A stretch of DNA of 64,000 bases from Rhea pennata (GCF_028389875.1 NC_084663.1:186001-250000), one strand, 5' to 3'. Positions 34,671-47,900 are shown, counted from the first letter of the stretch. Made by a program: numbers and translations. Notes: generated by a model from the sequence alone, not told the origin.

Positions 34671-37600
34671 TTTTGGCCATGTGACATTAAGTGTACTTAA
34701 TGAATCACCAGGGAAGCTGAAAGGCTCCACATATAGTCTGGGTAGAAGGAAGCCAGCTGTTGCCATGCTCAAGGGCCTGCAACATTTCTGCACATGCGGT
34801 CAGATGATCTGCAGTTCTGGGAAAGAGCATGAAGAGTGACATCCAGAAAAGCAGTGAAATTTTGAACCTGAAAAGAGGCCAAGGGAGAATCTGGTCTGTC
34901 AAAGCACCAGCAGCACCAAAGCAAGCTCTCTTGTGGGAAAAGCAATACAAAGGGTGGAGACTGGGAGTAAGGACTGCTGCCACAGACTGTATCAGTACCC
35001 TGACACTGTGATCTGGGTAAAGGGAAAGAGACAGTGCTGCCATGCAGGATAGGAAGCTGTAAGTAGAACTTAAGCTTTTATGTCATGTACCTGCCTGATT
35101 CTAGACAGTGTTGTTGATGCTGGCACCCTAGGAAAGACATTCATTCTTAACTCTTGCTCTAATGCTTGTCCTGTGTTGAGGGTTACATGAAGCACATGCC
35201 AAGAATTTCCCTTCAGCAGGTGGGTGCTGAGAAAACCCACTTCAACACAGTCAGATGCCCAAGAGATATGTTTGCCATACAGCAGGACTGGCAGGAGAAG
35301 GAGCTGGTAACATAGGATGCTGGTGCAGAAGAAGCATTTTCAGTAACAAGTGTTAGTTTGAGTGACCTTGGCAGCAGGACCATTGAGGCCATGGCCAAAA
35401 CCCAGCACCTCTTTCCATAGGAGATATACTGCCTGTAGCTATACATAGACTGGAGGTGGTGATGTCCTGGAGCTGCCTTCCAGCATAGCATGAGTGAGGA
35501 CAGGAAATGTGTAAGCTCTAAGACGTGTTATAAGCCTCAGTAGTATTGTGTCACAGTTCTTGCAGAAGCATGGGCTGCATCTGGGAGTCCCCCCTCACTT
35601 CCCTCACCACATGACTGTGCTCTCTGCTCAGGTGATTACAGCTGAATCAGGCAGATATGCTGTGGGAAACCTGCACTCATCAAAGCCTCTGCTGCAGGAG
35701 CAGAAGGCTGGGCATGGGATGCCCTTAGCGGCATGCTCAGAGGCAGCTGCTGGCAGAGCCCAAGGCTTATCTGTCACAGGTAGGAAGATCTAACATTTCA
35801 AAGTCCCACAGCAGCTGCTTCTACACCATCAGCTCAGGGAAAAGAGATGGCTGCACCTTCTGCTTTCATCAACAACTGGAAAACACAAGAGCTTGTCCTG
35901 CTTCTGAGAACTTTTTCTAGACCAGGAGCTTTGGACTGAACATCCAGAAATGTCAGTAAAGGGAAAAGACTGTGAAATGGGACCTATCAAATGAGACCCA
36001 GCAAGAGGAGGGTCACTGCAATATATCCAGCTTGTTCTATGAGCAGCCAGGCAGGGTCAAGTGTAGAGGCAGAACCCAGTCCAGAGATGATGGGTCCAAG
36101 CAGACTCTAAGTGCAACTATTGTACGAGCAGCAGCAGTTGTGGGAGCAAGTGCAGCCATTTGAGCATTTGTCTTGGGAAGGACAGTGTGGGGTGAAGTCT
36201 GTACAGTCAGCATCTCAGCTGCTCTGCGCCATGTTTGCTTGTCCTGCACCAGGATGTATGGAGCATCATCCCCAGCCAGAGGTTTCAGTGGTGCAATGCC
36301 AATGAAGCTCTGAGTGTTAGGTTCACCAGGACCCACACTGAGGGCTGCAGAGAGCAGTCACCAACCTCTGGCTGGACTGTGATGCCCAGTGCAGCAGGCT
36401 TGGCATGCTCTTCCCGCTGCATTAGCCTAGGCCTTTCCTATACTCATCTGTAGCCAGCTGCTCCTGGCCCTGGAGCCAGTCTGCAAGCACTCAGAGTGGC
36501 TTGGGAGAGGAGGTGTCACTACATGGTGAGAAGTGTTTTGCTGGCACACAGAGGGGTGATGGCTGCAGATCTCTACCTGCAAGGACCTGGTGGTGGGGTG
36601 CAGTTCTTCATCACTTTTCTCTGTTCATCTCTGTCCTGGGATGACTCAGCCTAAAACACTACCTCAAACCCTGGCAGAACTGTGTCTGCTCTAACTGCTG
36701 GCAGAGTGAGAGCCCCTTCTAGGGCTGCCAAGCAGTTCCCAGTCCTTGCCCTGACCCTCCTGGAGATGGCAATTGGATGATGGCTGAAGGAGCCCCCTGG
36801 CCAGGCACAGCCACCTCTGTGCTGTAAGGGGTACTGGGCACACCACTTGCCCCGTGGCCTTGTGACAGCTCTCAGCCTGGCTGCAGCTCAAGATGGTGCT
36901 GGTGCTGGCACCAGCACAGTCCCTCTGTATACATGTGTCAGTCGCTTTCATAGCACAGTGCACAGGAGTGTGGGAGCAGCACCCATTCCAAGGCAGCCTC
37001 TGCTGCTGCTTCCCTCACTCTGAAGGTTGCACTCCAGGGCTTTAGCTGACCTCCCACCTCCTTGTGTCCTGGCTGGGCCTTAGGCCACTCAGTGTCCAAA
37101 GGGAAGAGCAAAACATGAAAGAAAGGTGCAAAGGAGGAGAAGGAAACTTGACCCGTTCCTCTGATGCTGTGCCCTGCTGCTCCATAGCTGGCATCTGCGG
37201 ACACCGGATGGCCTGTAGAATCTCAGCAAAGCACCTTTAGGAAAGCTTGGACTTGAGGAAGGCAATTCCCTGTTCCATATTTAGCACAGCTCAGCACCAA
37301 GGGTGAGATTTGTGGATACCATCTGCCTCTACTTTCCTGCAGTGAAACCAGCATCCTGGGCATTGCAAAGCAGTGCAGCGCCCAGGGGGTGCTTCTGGCT
37401 GGCAGCATGCAGCATTTTGGGACAGTTTGTCCTGGGGCCCTGAAAGCAGTGTCCTGCAGAGGTGGCCAGGGCCATGCCCACTGCCAGGCATCCTTGGCAT
37501 GACTGCTATGGGGGCTGGTTGCTGTCAGGTGGTTGCTGCTGTGTGCAGCCCACAGCCCCTCACATGAGCAAAAAAACCCGGCATCCCTGTGCTGCTGTAG

Positions 37601-39840
37601 CGGCTGTGCCCACTCAGCCAGTTGTCAGCAAGATGAGCTGCCCGCAGCCCCTAAGGTCCAGTCTGCTCTGTCCTGCTTGTTACCAAGCTGCAGGGACCAG
37701 ATGGGTCTGCCTCCACCTGGTTCCCATTCTGTCCGGGAGACACTGCTTCCTGCTGCCTCCCACTCACCAGCACTCACACACGCTTGTTCCTTGACCTTCG
37801 GAAGGAACCATGCAGGCAGGGAGCTCAGCTCTGCCTTGAGCCGCCTGCTCCACAGCATGGCACGTGCCTGCAGTCCCAGTCCCATGCTGCCCTGGGGACA
37901 GCTCTGGGGGCTAGTGTCCTGCAGAAGCCCTGCCCCTGCTCTGGGCCCAGAGCATGCTGTGCGTGCACGACTGTCAACCCACCCCCTTGCAGAGTTCCAC
38001 TTCACCAAGCCAGAGCTTGTCTGTGCCAGCTCAGCCTTGAGGGCTGTATGCTGGCTTGTGCAGGTGTCCTAATGCCTGTACATGTGCTTGGAGGAAGAGG
38101 CTGTCACCAGGATTGGCACAGCCCCATGGCTGTGCCTGTGTGTGTGTGTGAGCTCTCACCTAGTCATGCACACCAGCAGGGGCCTGCATCACATCCAGAT
38201 GGGCAGGAGTAGGGCTGGTTCCCATCCCTGGGTTCTCCCTGGCTCAGGTGCTCAATTCCCCATGCTGCTTGCACATCGAGGTCAGATGACTGTACAGACA
38301 TAGGCATGGGGCTCCTTATTGTCTGCACTTTGTGTGCTGACTGCTGCACAACCTCCTGCAGCTAAGCACACTTTTGGCTATGCTCTGCTGAGCGATGGCT
38401 CTTCTCCCAGCTCATACCAGCTCTATTTCACACTTGGCTGGTCTCAGGGGGAGCTGCCATATTTGACGTCAGACGCTGCTTGTCCTGAGCTTGCCCTGTG
38501 CCTGGACAGTGATGTGGTGGTGGTCATGAAAGGACACCCCAGGATGGACTCTCCCCTTGGCTCTCTGCCTGGAGGGGCCTGAACTCCCCTGTATGTAGAA
38601 GCAAAAAGGAAGCAAAACCCTGGGGCCAAAGGAGGGTTTTCCAGGCCTTTGCCTGTCCTTGGCTGTGCCATAGGCCTGTCCAAGCCTCCCTGGCATCATG
38701 CTGCCATTGCACCTCGGGGAGCCATGCCCTCACTGAGCTCGGTTCCGGCCTCTGGCACCAGGCAGCTGTTCCTCCGCTCTGCAGCTGTGGCTGCTCCCAC
38801 CACCCCACTGGTTTGCCTAGGAGGTGCCCTTAGGGCTGTGAGCCCAGCACCCATCCCTCTTACATGTGTGTAATCCAGCTGCTGTGAGCCCAGGACCCAT
38901 CTCCATGCTGTGTGACTGGGCTTGTTCCTGATGCCATGGGGCTGCAGGGCCTGTTGCAGACCTGGCTCCTATCTGCTGGTGTAAGTGCTACAATCTTTCC
39001 AAAGCAGCTGCTCCTCACATTGCAGGGCTAGGGCCCTGAGTCAGCTGTATGGGAAAAGCCCATTCCCAGCTCTTCAGGCCCATGAACGAAAGCCAGGAAA
39101 TTTGCCTCCATGAGCTAAGAAATAGCCAGAAAATTACACCTAAAAAATCTCATAAACAAAACCAGGCCAAAGGTGCAGGAGGAGCCTGGACAGCATTTCT
39201 GAGCCTTTGGCTCAGAGTGGCGACACTGCACTGGGGCAAGCAGCAGGAAAACCGTTCCTCAATGACCCCAGCTCTCCTTAGGCAGCAGAGCAGGAATGTG
39301 CTGTTCCCAGAGCTGCTCCCGGAGCTAGGTGCCAGACTGCAGGTGACTCGCTGCCCGAAGACAGGGCTGTGGTCAGGCAGGGACCAGGGATGGAGTTGGC
39401 ACCTGGGAGTCCTGGGGTGTGATGTGGCACTCAGGAGGGCTGGTCCATGGGGCAGCACAGCCAGCATGGCTCCCTGATGGTGGAGTGGGACTGGCAGAGG
39501 CAGGTCTGTGGTGGGTGCTGACGGTGTTGCAGAGTGTGTGTCTGTGGCCATGTCCAACCCTCCTGTGTGCGGCATGGGGCTGTGCTGCAGGCACAGCTGC
39601 TCCTGGAGGCTGTGGCGGGGGATTTCCTCTGGGTCTGGATGGTGCTCGCTGCAGGAAGGGAGAATCTCTGCTCTGGCAAGGTGTTTCCTGACTCTGCAGA
39701 TAGGATGTGGGAGGCACATCCTGCCCCCTGCCCACGAGTGTGTGCAAACCCCTGGGGAGCTGCTCGCAGACACACATCCCCCTAGCACAAGCACATAACC
39801 ACCGGCACCCCCAAATGCGTGCCTGTGCAGTCTAGCCACA
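34671..39840. other. Intergenic or intronic, nothing recognised
   Basis: About 5 kb of GC-moderate unique sequence. Frames reach ~180 codons at 37.5-38.1 kb and ~320 codons on the minus strand at 39.2-40.1 kb. These are judged non-coding: no domains, and the second runs into a minisatellite. Confidence 0.5.
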
Positions 39841-39844
39841 GCAG

Positions 39845-40140
39845 CTGTGTATGTGCACACACAGGGCCATGCATGTGTGCACCAGGCCACCTGTGTGCAT
39901 GTAGGGCTACATATGCACACCGGGCCACATGTGTGCACACAGAGCCACATGTGTGCACATACTGAACCATGTGTGAACACACACTGGGTCACATGTGCAC
40001 ACACAGCACAATATGTGTGCAGACACAGAGCCATGGTTGTGCGCACACTGCCATGTGTGTGCATGCAAGGCCACATGTGTGCAGAACCATGCATGGGTGC
40101 ACACACAAGGCCACGCATGTGCACGCAGGGCCCTGTGGCC
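39845..40140. repeat. ACACA-GGGCCACATGTGTGC minisatellite
   Basis: Degenerate ~22-bp unit built on GGGCCACATGTGTGCACACA, rich in ACATGT and TGTGCACA palindromes. Spurious Cys/His frames run through it on both strands. Confidence 0.88.
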
Positions 40141-40514
40141 AGGCCTGCCCAGGGGCTGTTGCACTGCAGACCAGCTCCCCTAGCTCCATGGCCAGCAGGA
40201 TGTGGGGGGGAGGTGGGGCAGGAGCTGGCCAGAGAATGTCCTCTTCCTGGAAGGAAAGGGGCAGAGCCAGCGGCTGCGGGTTTCCTTTAGGCTCTGGCTC
40301 TGCGGGCAGTGAGGGGCTGGAGCAGCTCACACGCGACCACACGGAGCAGGTAACGGCACCTGGACCCCATGGCTGTGGGGCAGCTGGGCCACCCCGGGAG
40401 CAGCATGGGGCTGGGGCACATGGTACTCCCTCCCTGGGGGCAGTGGAGCTGGCACAGTTCCAGTGTCCCTCTGTGGGCTCAGTGGGGCTAGGACCTTCCT
40501 GGCACCTTGCCCTG

Positions 40515-40860
40515 GGACCAGTGGGGCTGGGCTGGCCCCAATGCTTTGCCCTGGGGTTGGTGGGTCTGGGCAGGCCCCAATGCTTTGCCGTGGGGTCAGT
40601 GCGGCTGAGCTGACCCTGATGCTTCACTGTGCAGTCAGTGGGGCTGGACTAGCCTGGTGCTTTGCTCTGGGGTTGGTGGGTCTGGACTGGCCCCGATGCT
40701 TCGCCATGGGATTGAGGTAAACCTGGTGCTTCACTGTGGGGTTGGTGGGTCCAGGCTGGCCCTGATGCTTCATCCTGGGGTTGGTGGGGCTAAGCTGGCC
40801 CCGATGCTTCGCCGTGGGGTCAGTGGGGCTTAGCTGAGTCCCATGTTTTGCCGTGTTGAT
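40515..40860. repeat. 39-bp minisatellite, about 9 copies
   Basis: The unit starts GTGGGTCTGGGCTGGCCCC and ends GATGCTTTGCCGTGGGGTTG, 39 bp (13 codons), with one shortened copy near 40716-40745. Because 39 is a multiple of three, a frame through it looks like a protein repeat; no flanking coding sequence supports one. Confidence 0.92.
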
Positions 40861-41249
40861 GGTGGGAATGGTCAGAGCCTGGCAGTGCTGTGGGGTGAGG
40901 GTCTTGCTCTGGAGTGGCCCTGAGCTGCAGTGGGGCACGCACACAGGCCTGGCAGCAGCACCTGCCATGGAGAGATTGTCTGCCCTGCCTGCTGCGTCTG
41001 GCTGCCCCCACGGGCCCTGCTGCCCCAGAGATGGCTGCCCTGGGAGGATAGCTGCCCCATGGCTGTGGGTGCTCCAGAGCCTCCCACCATGCCTCCCTGC
41101 AGTGCCCATGTGGGGCCTGACCCCGCTGTCAAGGCTGTTCCCCACACGGCAGCGCTTGGCTGCCTGCCCTTATTGGGCCTGCTGTGGGCACTGTGTGGGG
41201 CACATGTCTGCCCCCTGGCATGGGGCATGGTGGTGCTCAGCTACTGGAC

Positions 41250-41640
41250 TGGGCTGTGGGGCTGGACCATGGGGCTGAGCAGGCCTGGGCTGTCAGGCAG
41301 GGCTGTGGGGCTGTGCCATAGGGCAACATGGGGCTGCAACACAGGGCAGGGCTGTGGGGCAAGACTATGGGGCAGCATAGGAGTGGACCATGGGGCAGGG
41401 CAATGGAGCAGGACTGTGGAGAAACATGGGGCTTTGCCATGTGGCAGGTCTATGGGGCAGTGCCATAGGTTGAACTGTGGCATTGGGCCATGGGAGACAA
41501 CCATGGGCTGCGCTGTGGGGCTGGGCCATGGGTTGCGCTATGGGCTTGGCCGTGGGGCTGGGTTACGGAGTGGGTGTGATGCTGGGGCTGGGGCCATGGG
41601 GCTGACCCTCCTCTCCCATCTTTGCCCCATGCCCGTCCCC
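41250..41640. repeat. Degenerate TGGGGCNGGGCCATGGGG-type repeat
   Basis: Imperfect short units of CATGGGGCTGGGCTGTGGGG form the transition from the 39-bp to the 40-bp array. Non-coding. Confidence 0.75.
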
Positions 41641-41689
41641 TCTCCCATGCCTGCACATCCCTGCCCCATGTCAGGCTGCAGTGTGCCCC

Positions 41690-42740
41690 ACAGCAAGGCT
41701 GGGCCAAGGCATGGTACAGGCATTGTGCCCCATGTGGGCATGGACCAGGCCATGGTGCAGGTCCTGTGTCCCACAGTGGGGTTGAGGCCGGCCCTGGTGC
41801 GGGCGCCGTGGCCCATGGCAGGGATGGGCCAGGCTGTGGTGTGGGTGCCATGCCCCACATGGGGATGGGCCGGGCTACGGTGCGGGTGCCCTGCCCCGTG
41901 GCAGGGATGGGGCCTGGCCACAGTGCGGGTGCCGTGCCTCACAGCAGGGATGGGCCGGCCGTGGTGTGGGCGCCGTGCCCCAGAGCAGGGATGGGCCAGT
42001 CGCAGTGTGGGCACTGTGCCCCACATGGGGGTGGGCCTGGCTGTGGTGTGGGTGCCTTGCCCCATGGCGGGGATGGAGCCCAGCCATGGTGTCGGCACTG
42101 TGCCCCAAGGTGTGGATGGAGGCTGGCTATGGTGCAGGCACCATGCGCCACAGCAGGGATGGGGCCTGGCCGCGTTGTGGGTGCCGTGCCCCACATGCGG
42201 ATGGGCCCAGCCGCAGTATGGGCACAGCGCCACACATGGGGATGGGCCGGCTGTGGTGTGGGCACCGTGCCCGACATGGGGATGGGCTGGCCGTGGTGTG
42301 GGCACTGTGCCCCACATGGAGATGGGCCTGGCTGTGGTGTGGGCTCCGTACCCCACATGGGGGTGGGCCTGGCTGTGGTGTGGGCTCTGTGCCCCACATG
42401 GGGATGGGTCAGCCACGGTGTGGGCTCCGTGCCCCACATGCAGATGGACTGGTCATGGTGTGGGCTCCGTGCCCCAGACGGGGATGGGCCGGTCACGGTG
42501 TGGGCTCCGTGCCCCACATGGGGATGGACCGGTTGCAGTGTGGGCTCCATGCCCCACATGGGGATGGACCGGTTGTGGTGTGGGCTCCATGCCCCACACG
42601 GGGATGGGCCGGTCGCGGTTTGGGCTCCGTGCCCCACATGGGGATGGACCGGTCGCGGTGTGGGCTCCGTGCCCCACACGGGGATGGGCCAGTCGCGGTG
42701 TGGTTGCCCTGCCCCACGTGGGGACGGGCCGTCCCTCGCC
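41690..42740. repeat. 40-bp minisatellite, about 26 copies
   Basis: Exact 40-bp period shown by GGGATGGGCC/GGGATGGACC at 42481, 42521 and 42561. The unit is GCCCCACATGGGGATGGGCC then GGTCGCGGTGTGGGCTCCGT. Copies are most uniform at 42300-42720 and degrade leftwards. The unit lacks stop codons in most frames on both strands. Since 40 is not a multiple of three, each frame cycles through all three readings, giving overlapping frames of 279-643 codons that should not be annotated as genes. Confidence 0.95.
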
Positions 42741-42851
42741 GGCTGCATGGCCCGGCCCGGGCATGGAGCCGGCCGGCCTGTGCCCACCCCAGCAGCAGGC
42801 TTTGAACTTTCTCTCCATCCGCTTCCCTTTCTTGCTCACACATACTCTCTT

Positions 42852-42865
42852 GTTGCCATGACAAC
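42852..42865. promoter_or_regulatory. RFX X-box
   Basis: GTTGCCATGACAAC is a nearly perfect inverted-repeat X-box (consensus GTTGCCATGGCAAC), ~40 bp before the CpG-rich block. RFX factors drive ciliary and some neuronal genes. Binding is inferred. Confidence 0.6.
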
Positions 42866-43099
42866 ACCTTAAACTAACACTCGGTTCCCCAGGCTGCGAG
42901 GGGGGCTGAGTTCGCAGGAGAAATTCATCTTTCTAGTGCGGATCCTCTCCAGAATCCCCCTCCGCCCCCGCCCCGGTGCTACTCTTGCAGCTCGCCCGCT
43001 TGCTCGCTGGTGCTGGCTGCCTCCGGCGCCCGCCGGTGCTGCTATGGTTACTCGGGCCCAGGCGCCCATCCCGCCGCCGCGAGCCGCCGCTGCTCTGAG
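42866..43099 (+). promoter_or_regulatory. CpG-rich promoter with candidate first exon of an unidentified gene
   Basis: A block dense in CpG ends in a splice donor at 43099/43100 (CTGAGG|GTAAGAGCC). An ATG at 43044 would encode MVTRAQAPIPPPRAAAALR before the donor, but no family is recognised and the exon may be 5' UTR. The block is squeezed between the 40-bp array on the left and the 28-bp array on the right. By mammalian order SHANK3 is a possible owner; the sequence does not demonstrate this. Confidence 0.5.
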
Positions 43100-43224
43100 G
43101 GTAAGAGCCGCGCCGCGCTCCAGCAGTGCTCGCACCCAGCCTGGCCGGCTGCGGGGTGCTGCGGCCTCTGGGGCCAACCACGTGGGGCAGAGCGGGCTCT
43201 GGGATGGGTGCTGGGCAGTGCGAG

Positions 43225-43890
43225 GGCCCAGCCGGGTGCTGGGAGAGTGGGCATTGGAATGGGTGCTGAGGAGAGCAAGCACTGGGATGGGCGCTGGGGA
43301 GAGCAAGCACTGGGGAGTGCAAGCACTGGGATGGGTGCTGTGAAGAGCAAGCACTGGGATGAGTGCTGGGAAGAGCAAGCACTGGGATGGGCACTGGGGA
43401 TAGTAAGTACTGGGACGGGAGTTGGGGAGTGCAAGCATTGGGACGGGCGCTGGGGAGAGCAAGCATCAGGATGGGCGCTGAGGAGAGCAAGCACTGCGAT
43501 GGGCACTGGGGAGAGCAAGCACTGGGATGGACACTGGGGAGAGCAAGCACTGCGATGGGCACTGGGGAGAGCAAGCACTGGAATGGGCACTGGAGAGAGC
43601 AAGCAGCAGGACAGGGGCTGGGGAGAGCAAGCACTGGGACAAACGTTGGGGAGAGCTAGCAGGAGGATGCGAGCTGGGGAGTGCAAGCATTAGGACAGGT
43701 GCTGGGGAGTGCAAGAATTGGGATGGGCACTGGGGAGGGCAAGCATGGGGATGTGGATTGAGGAGTGTGATCGCCTGACTTTGCATTGGGGGAGCAGGTG
43801 CTGGGATGGGCGCTAGGGAGAGCAGGCGTTGGGATGGGTGTTGTGGGGGAGCAGGTGCTGGGATGGGCATTGGGGAGAGCAGGCACCTGC
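43225..43890. repeat. 28-bp minisatellite, about 23 copies
   Basis: Unit GAGCAAGCACTGGGATGGGC plus ACTGGGGA, period 28 bp, most regular at 43450-43620. It starts ~125 bp inside the putative first intron. Frames in it reading SKHWDGHWGEQALGW are repeat artefacts. Confidence 0.93.
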
Positions 43891-44049
43891 TGTCTAGTGG
43901 GCAGGCATGGGGTGCCCTGAGTGGCATGGCAGCTGCACAAGGGGAGCTACATGTGGCAGCACCCACAGGACGTGAATGCTGCTTGCCAGGGCTGTGCTGC
44001 CCTGGGAAACATGCACCAGCATGCAGGTACCCATGGAGAGGTGCCAGGG

Positions 44050-44920
44050 TTTCTGGAGGTGCAAAGATGTGTGTGCCAGTGGGAAGACAACATGTTTTTT
44101 TTTAATGGCACACCAGGGGCTGTGCATGCTGGGGAACTGGATCTGGGGCTTCCAGTGGGTGTATTCAGTGGTGGATGGGAGTGGGGCCATGTGCTGGTGG
44201 GGCCATGCTGGCAGAGGGTTTATCTTCTGGGGGCAGAGGCTGTGGTTTGCAGTGGGGTGTATGTGCTGGTGGACACGGGACATGAGGTGCAGTGGGGTAT
44301 CTGCGCTGGATAGTAGGATCGTGGTGTGCAGTAGTGTGTGTGTGCAGGGAAACAGGGGCCACAGTGTGCCCTAGAGATGTAATGGATGGGGGCTGTGTTT
44401 TGCAGTGGGGTGGATCTGCTGCAAATAGGGCTGTGGGATGCAGGGTGTAGATGCAGAGTGTGCTGGTGAATTTGGGCCGTGGTGTGTGGTTGCACATGCT
44501 GGGAAGTAAGAGCAGGGGTGAGCATCTAGATGCTTTAGAGAATGGTAGTGGGGTGTATACGCTAGGTGACAGTAGCTGTGGTTTGCAGTGGGTGTAGGAA
44601 CTGTGGAATAGGAGCCATGGATTGCACTGAGATGTCTGCACTTTGGGGCAGGAGCTGCATTTTGTGCTGATGGGTAGGGGCTGTGGTGTGTCATGGACTG
44701 TGCAGCCTGGAGAACAAGGACTGTGGTTTTAGTAGGTGTATATTCTGAGGGATAAAGGCTGTGGTTTGTAGAGAGTGCAAATGCTTGAGGATACGTGCCA
44801 TGATTTGCAGTGGCGTGTGTATGTTGGGAAAGAGGGGCTGTGGTTCGTGGTCACTTCTGTGTGCTGGGGAATGAGAGCCCTGCCTTTCTGTAGCAGGCAC
44901 AGAGGCACGCATGCATCATA
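44050..44920. repeat. Highly decayed G-rich minisatellite
   Basis: Recurring GGGGCTGTGGTTTGCAGTGG and GGTGTATGTGCTGG blocks about every 45-60 bp, with increasing divergence. It continues the repeat-rich zone downstream of the candidate exon. Confidence 0.65.
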
Positions 44921-47900
44921 GGGAGGGGACCATGGTGCCTGTAGTATGATCCAGAAGTGTTTAGCCTGGGCAGGGTGACTTCTGGTAAAATCAGGTCATT
45001 GCTTTTGTAACATATCTGGTCGTGATCCTTGCATGTGTACGTAACCGGCTGTACCTACATTCAGGGCTTCACACATGCCTGATGCTCAGCCCACTATTTT
45101 GCTCTACACTCTATTGTCTGCATGTAAGCAGAGTTTGTGTCACAGAGCATCTCTGCCCCAGTCTCTCATGGATAATGGTTTATTCTTTAGGCTTGAGTGT
45201 GCTAGGCAGCCTTATGCATGGGGTTTATGTGGTTGTTCTTGTGTCTCTGGGCCTTAGTTTGCAATCTTGGTCTGTCCCTGACATCTTGGCGAACTGCTGG
45301 AAAGGTGAGATTCTGCCACCCTCATCCTCTGCTAAAACTGGGTCAAGGAATCGGGAAACACCATAGCTGGATTTGACCGCACAGGTACTGGTGCACATGA
45401 ATGGCTGGGTATGTTTCTGTAAATCAGGGTGCTAGTAAGGAGGCCACATGGCCTTGGAAGCAAACAGGATTTAGACAAGAATACTACCTGTTGTTTCTTG
45501 TCTTGAGGTCCAAGGACAGGGATCCTCAAAGCCTTCAGTGATGTAAGGGTTATACATGCCAAGCATTGCAGTCAAACATGAGAGCAGTTTTGCAGCTCAG
45601 TCTATAGCAAGGCATGGTGGGAAGATGTCTTGCAGTGTTGATGAATAAGCTGCTCTTCTGGCTGTGGTCCACTGTGTGTTTGTGTCAGTCTTGGGATGTA
45701 AAGAGAAGAGCTGAGGGCTTGGGAACTGAAGTCTGCAGGGCCCTGTTCTTCTAGTCTTAGATTGCCTCTGCCCAGGATGTACAATTGCTCTTGGTGAGTG
45801 TCCACTGGACTGGCCAAGCAATGCTCGGTGCTGCCCACGTGAGTGTGGATGTTGCATACGATGCCCCATGCTACGAGAGTGTGAGCAGGAGCTCATGGCG
45901 ACTGCACGTAATTTGTGGAGTGCACTCACTGCTTGTATGCAAATGAATAGACATGGGGCTGGATGTGCGTGAGAATGGCTGGAGAAAGGTGAGTGAGGGA
46001 GCAGGAATGGCTTTTGCTTTGGGTATGGTAGGGTCTTAAGCTACCAGAACTTTATAAATGTCACTAAAAACTTTCTTTGTCATCCTGTCACTACTGAGAC
46101 ATGCCATTGATGGAGACAAGCAACAAGTTTCCATACTTTTTTTTCCTATTAACACTTAAATGCATTACAGAGTTCTTGTGCGTTTGTGCACCTACTCAGT
46201 AGCCTTCTCTGGGGAGTTTGCTGGCTATTCCAAGCCATTTTTTAGATGATGACCATCTTACATGTTTTCCAATGTATAATGCCTAAATATTCTTGTCTTC
46301 TTAGTATTATCTTGATAATGCATAATCTGTATTGTTTGCATTTTGTATTATATTGTTTGCTTAAACCACTATCATATTACGGAAGTGCATGCAAACACGC
46401 ACGAGAAGCCCACTAGAGAATTTTCTGCTGGGATCTCCACCAGCTAAAAATCATAACAGTTGCCTGTGCAGGAAGTGTGTGTACAAATGCTGAGGCACAT
46501 GTGTGCAAGCAGTAAGGGCTGAGTATGGAAGGTGGGAAGGTATGTATGTGCATGCAGAGGATGACAGGGGCTGTAGGGTGAGGCTGGATGTGGAAGGCTG
46601 GGCTCTGTTTCTTGCATTGCAGAGAGCTGTCATGGACAGGTGAAGTGGGCATCCTGGCAGAGTGAGGTTCTTACTGGACATCACAAGATCTCAGTGCAAT
46701 GGGATGATTGCATACAGGTCTTGCCTCTCAGCGCAATGGACAGTGTACCCGCGGTGGGGCCTTACAGTGCTGGGCTCACAATTAGCAGTGGTGTATGGAG
46801 TGGAAAGTCTATAGCTGGATGTGGTGGAGCTGATCCTCCCATATGAGAGGAGGATCTCTTGCACTAACCAGCAGGTCTCTGGGCAACCCTGTGCTGCCGG
46901 ACACCTGGAGTCCTGGTGAAATACTCGAGGCCCGGCACCTCCTGTGCCAGCAGTGAGCAGTGCTGGAGGGAGCTGCTGCTCTCCCTGTAGCTCTGAGTAT
47001 TTTGCCACACTCTCATGGGAGAGGTGGGACACACGTGCTCTTGAGAAGTGGGAGTGGAGCTGCTCCTGGCAGCTGGTTCAGGGCCTGAGTGTAGCCCAGG
47101 AGTAGGCCACAGCTGGGAGCTAGCATGGCAAAAGCCAGTCACAAGCTGAACTGCCAGCGGCTCCCTTGGCTCTTGTGCTACTCTCTGTTTGGCAGGGGTG
47201 GGGGGTGTGCAGGAGGAGGGGGAACTGGGACAAGCTGGTGTGATCAAAGCAGCAGGGAAAGGAAAGGGTCTCCTTCTAGCCAGCAATGGGACTGGCTCGT
47301 GTCCTGCCCAGAGTGGGATTTCTCTGCCCAGCCTAGCCTCCAGCACAGCTAGGCTAGAAGGAGGGATGGGCTGGTCCAGCCCTACCCTTGGTGCCAGGGA
47401 CACACAGAGTGGCAGCGGGAGCTGCTGCGGTGCAGCTGGGCATAGCAGCCTCACCAGGCAGCAGCAGGGCTCTGCTGTGGGGTGGGAATCCCCTCTGCGA
47501 CTGCAGGCCTGGGGGGGGGGGGAGGCCTTGGAGCTAAAATGAGTATGAAGAGTAAATTGCCATCCCACTCATAAATGCAGCTGAGCTGCTGTAACTGTGA
47601 CAACAGGCAAAAGCTCTGGTTCATGAGTGTCTTGGCTCCTGCTAGCAGTGTGGGGAGGGAGAATCAGCACCGCTTTTATGGAAGTCTCTCAAAGATCAGT
47701 CCAAGCTTTCTTGGGATCAGGTTTCTCTGTCCACACCAAACAATCAGTCTACCCATCTTGTTATGAGGAGCAGAGTGGATAAGGACTGTCGTAACCCGAG
47801 AAGCAGGTCGATCAGGAGACTCTTCTATCATTAAATATTGAAAGATCTTCTCTGGCTGCAGTGTGTTCTCCATTCACTGACAGCAGCTCTGTTATGATTC

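Noticed and set aside
40291-40349. Possible 59-bp exon with acceptor TTTCCTTTAG and donor CAG|GTAACG
   Set aside because: No partner exons found, length not a multiple of three, and lies between two minisatellites; too little support to annotate.
40930-42861. 643-codon open frame on the + strand
   Set aside because: It runs through the 40-bp minisatellite, is matched by long frames in other readings and on the other strand, and has no domain or splice support.
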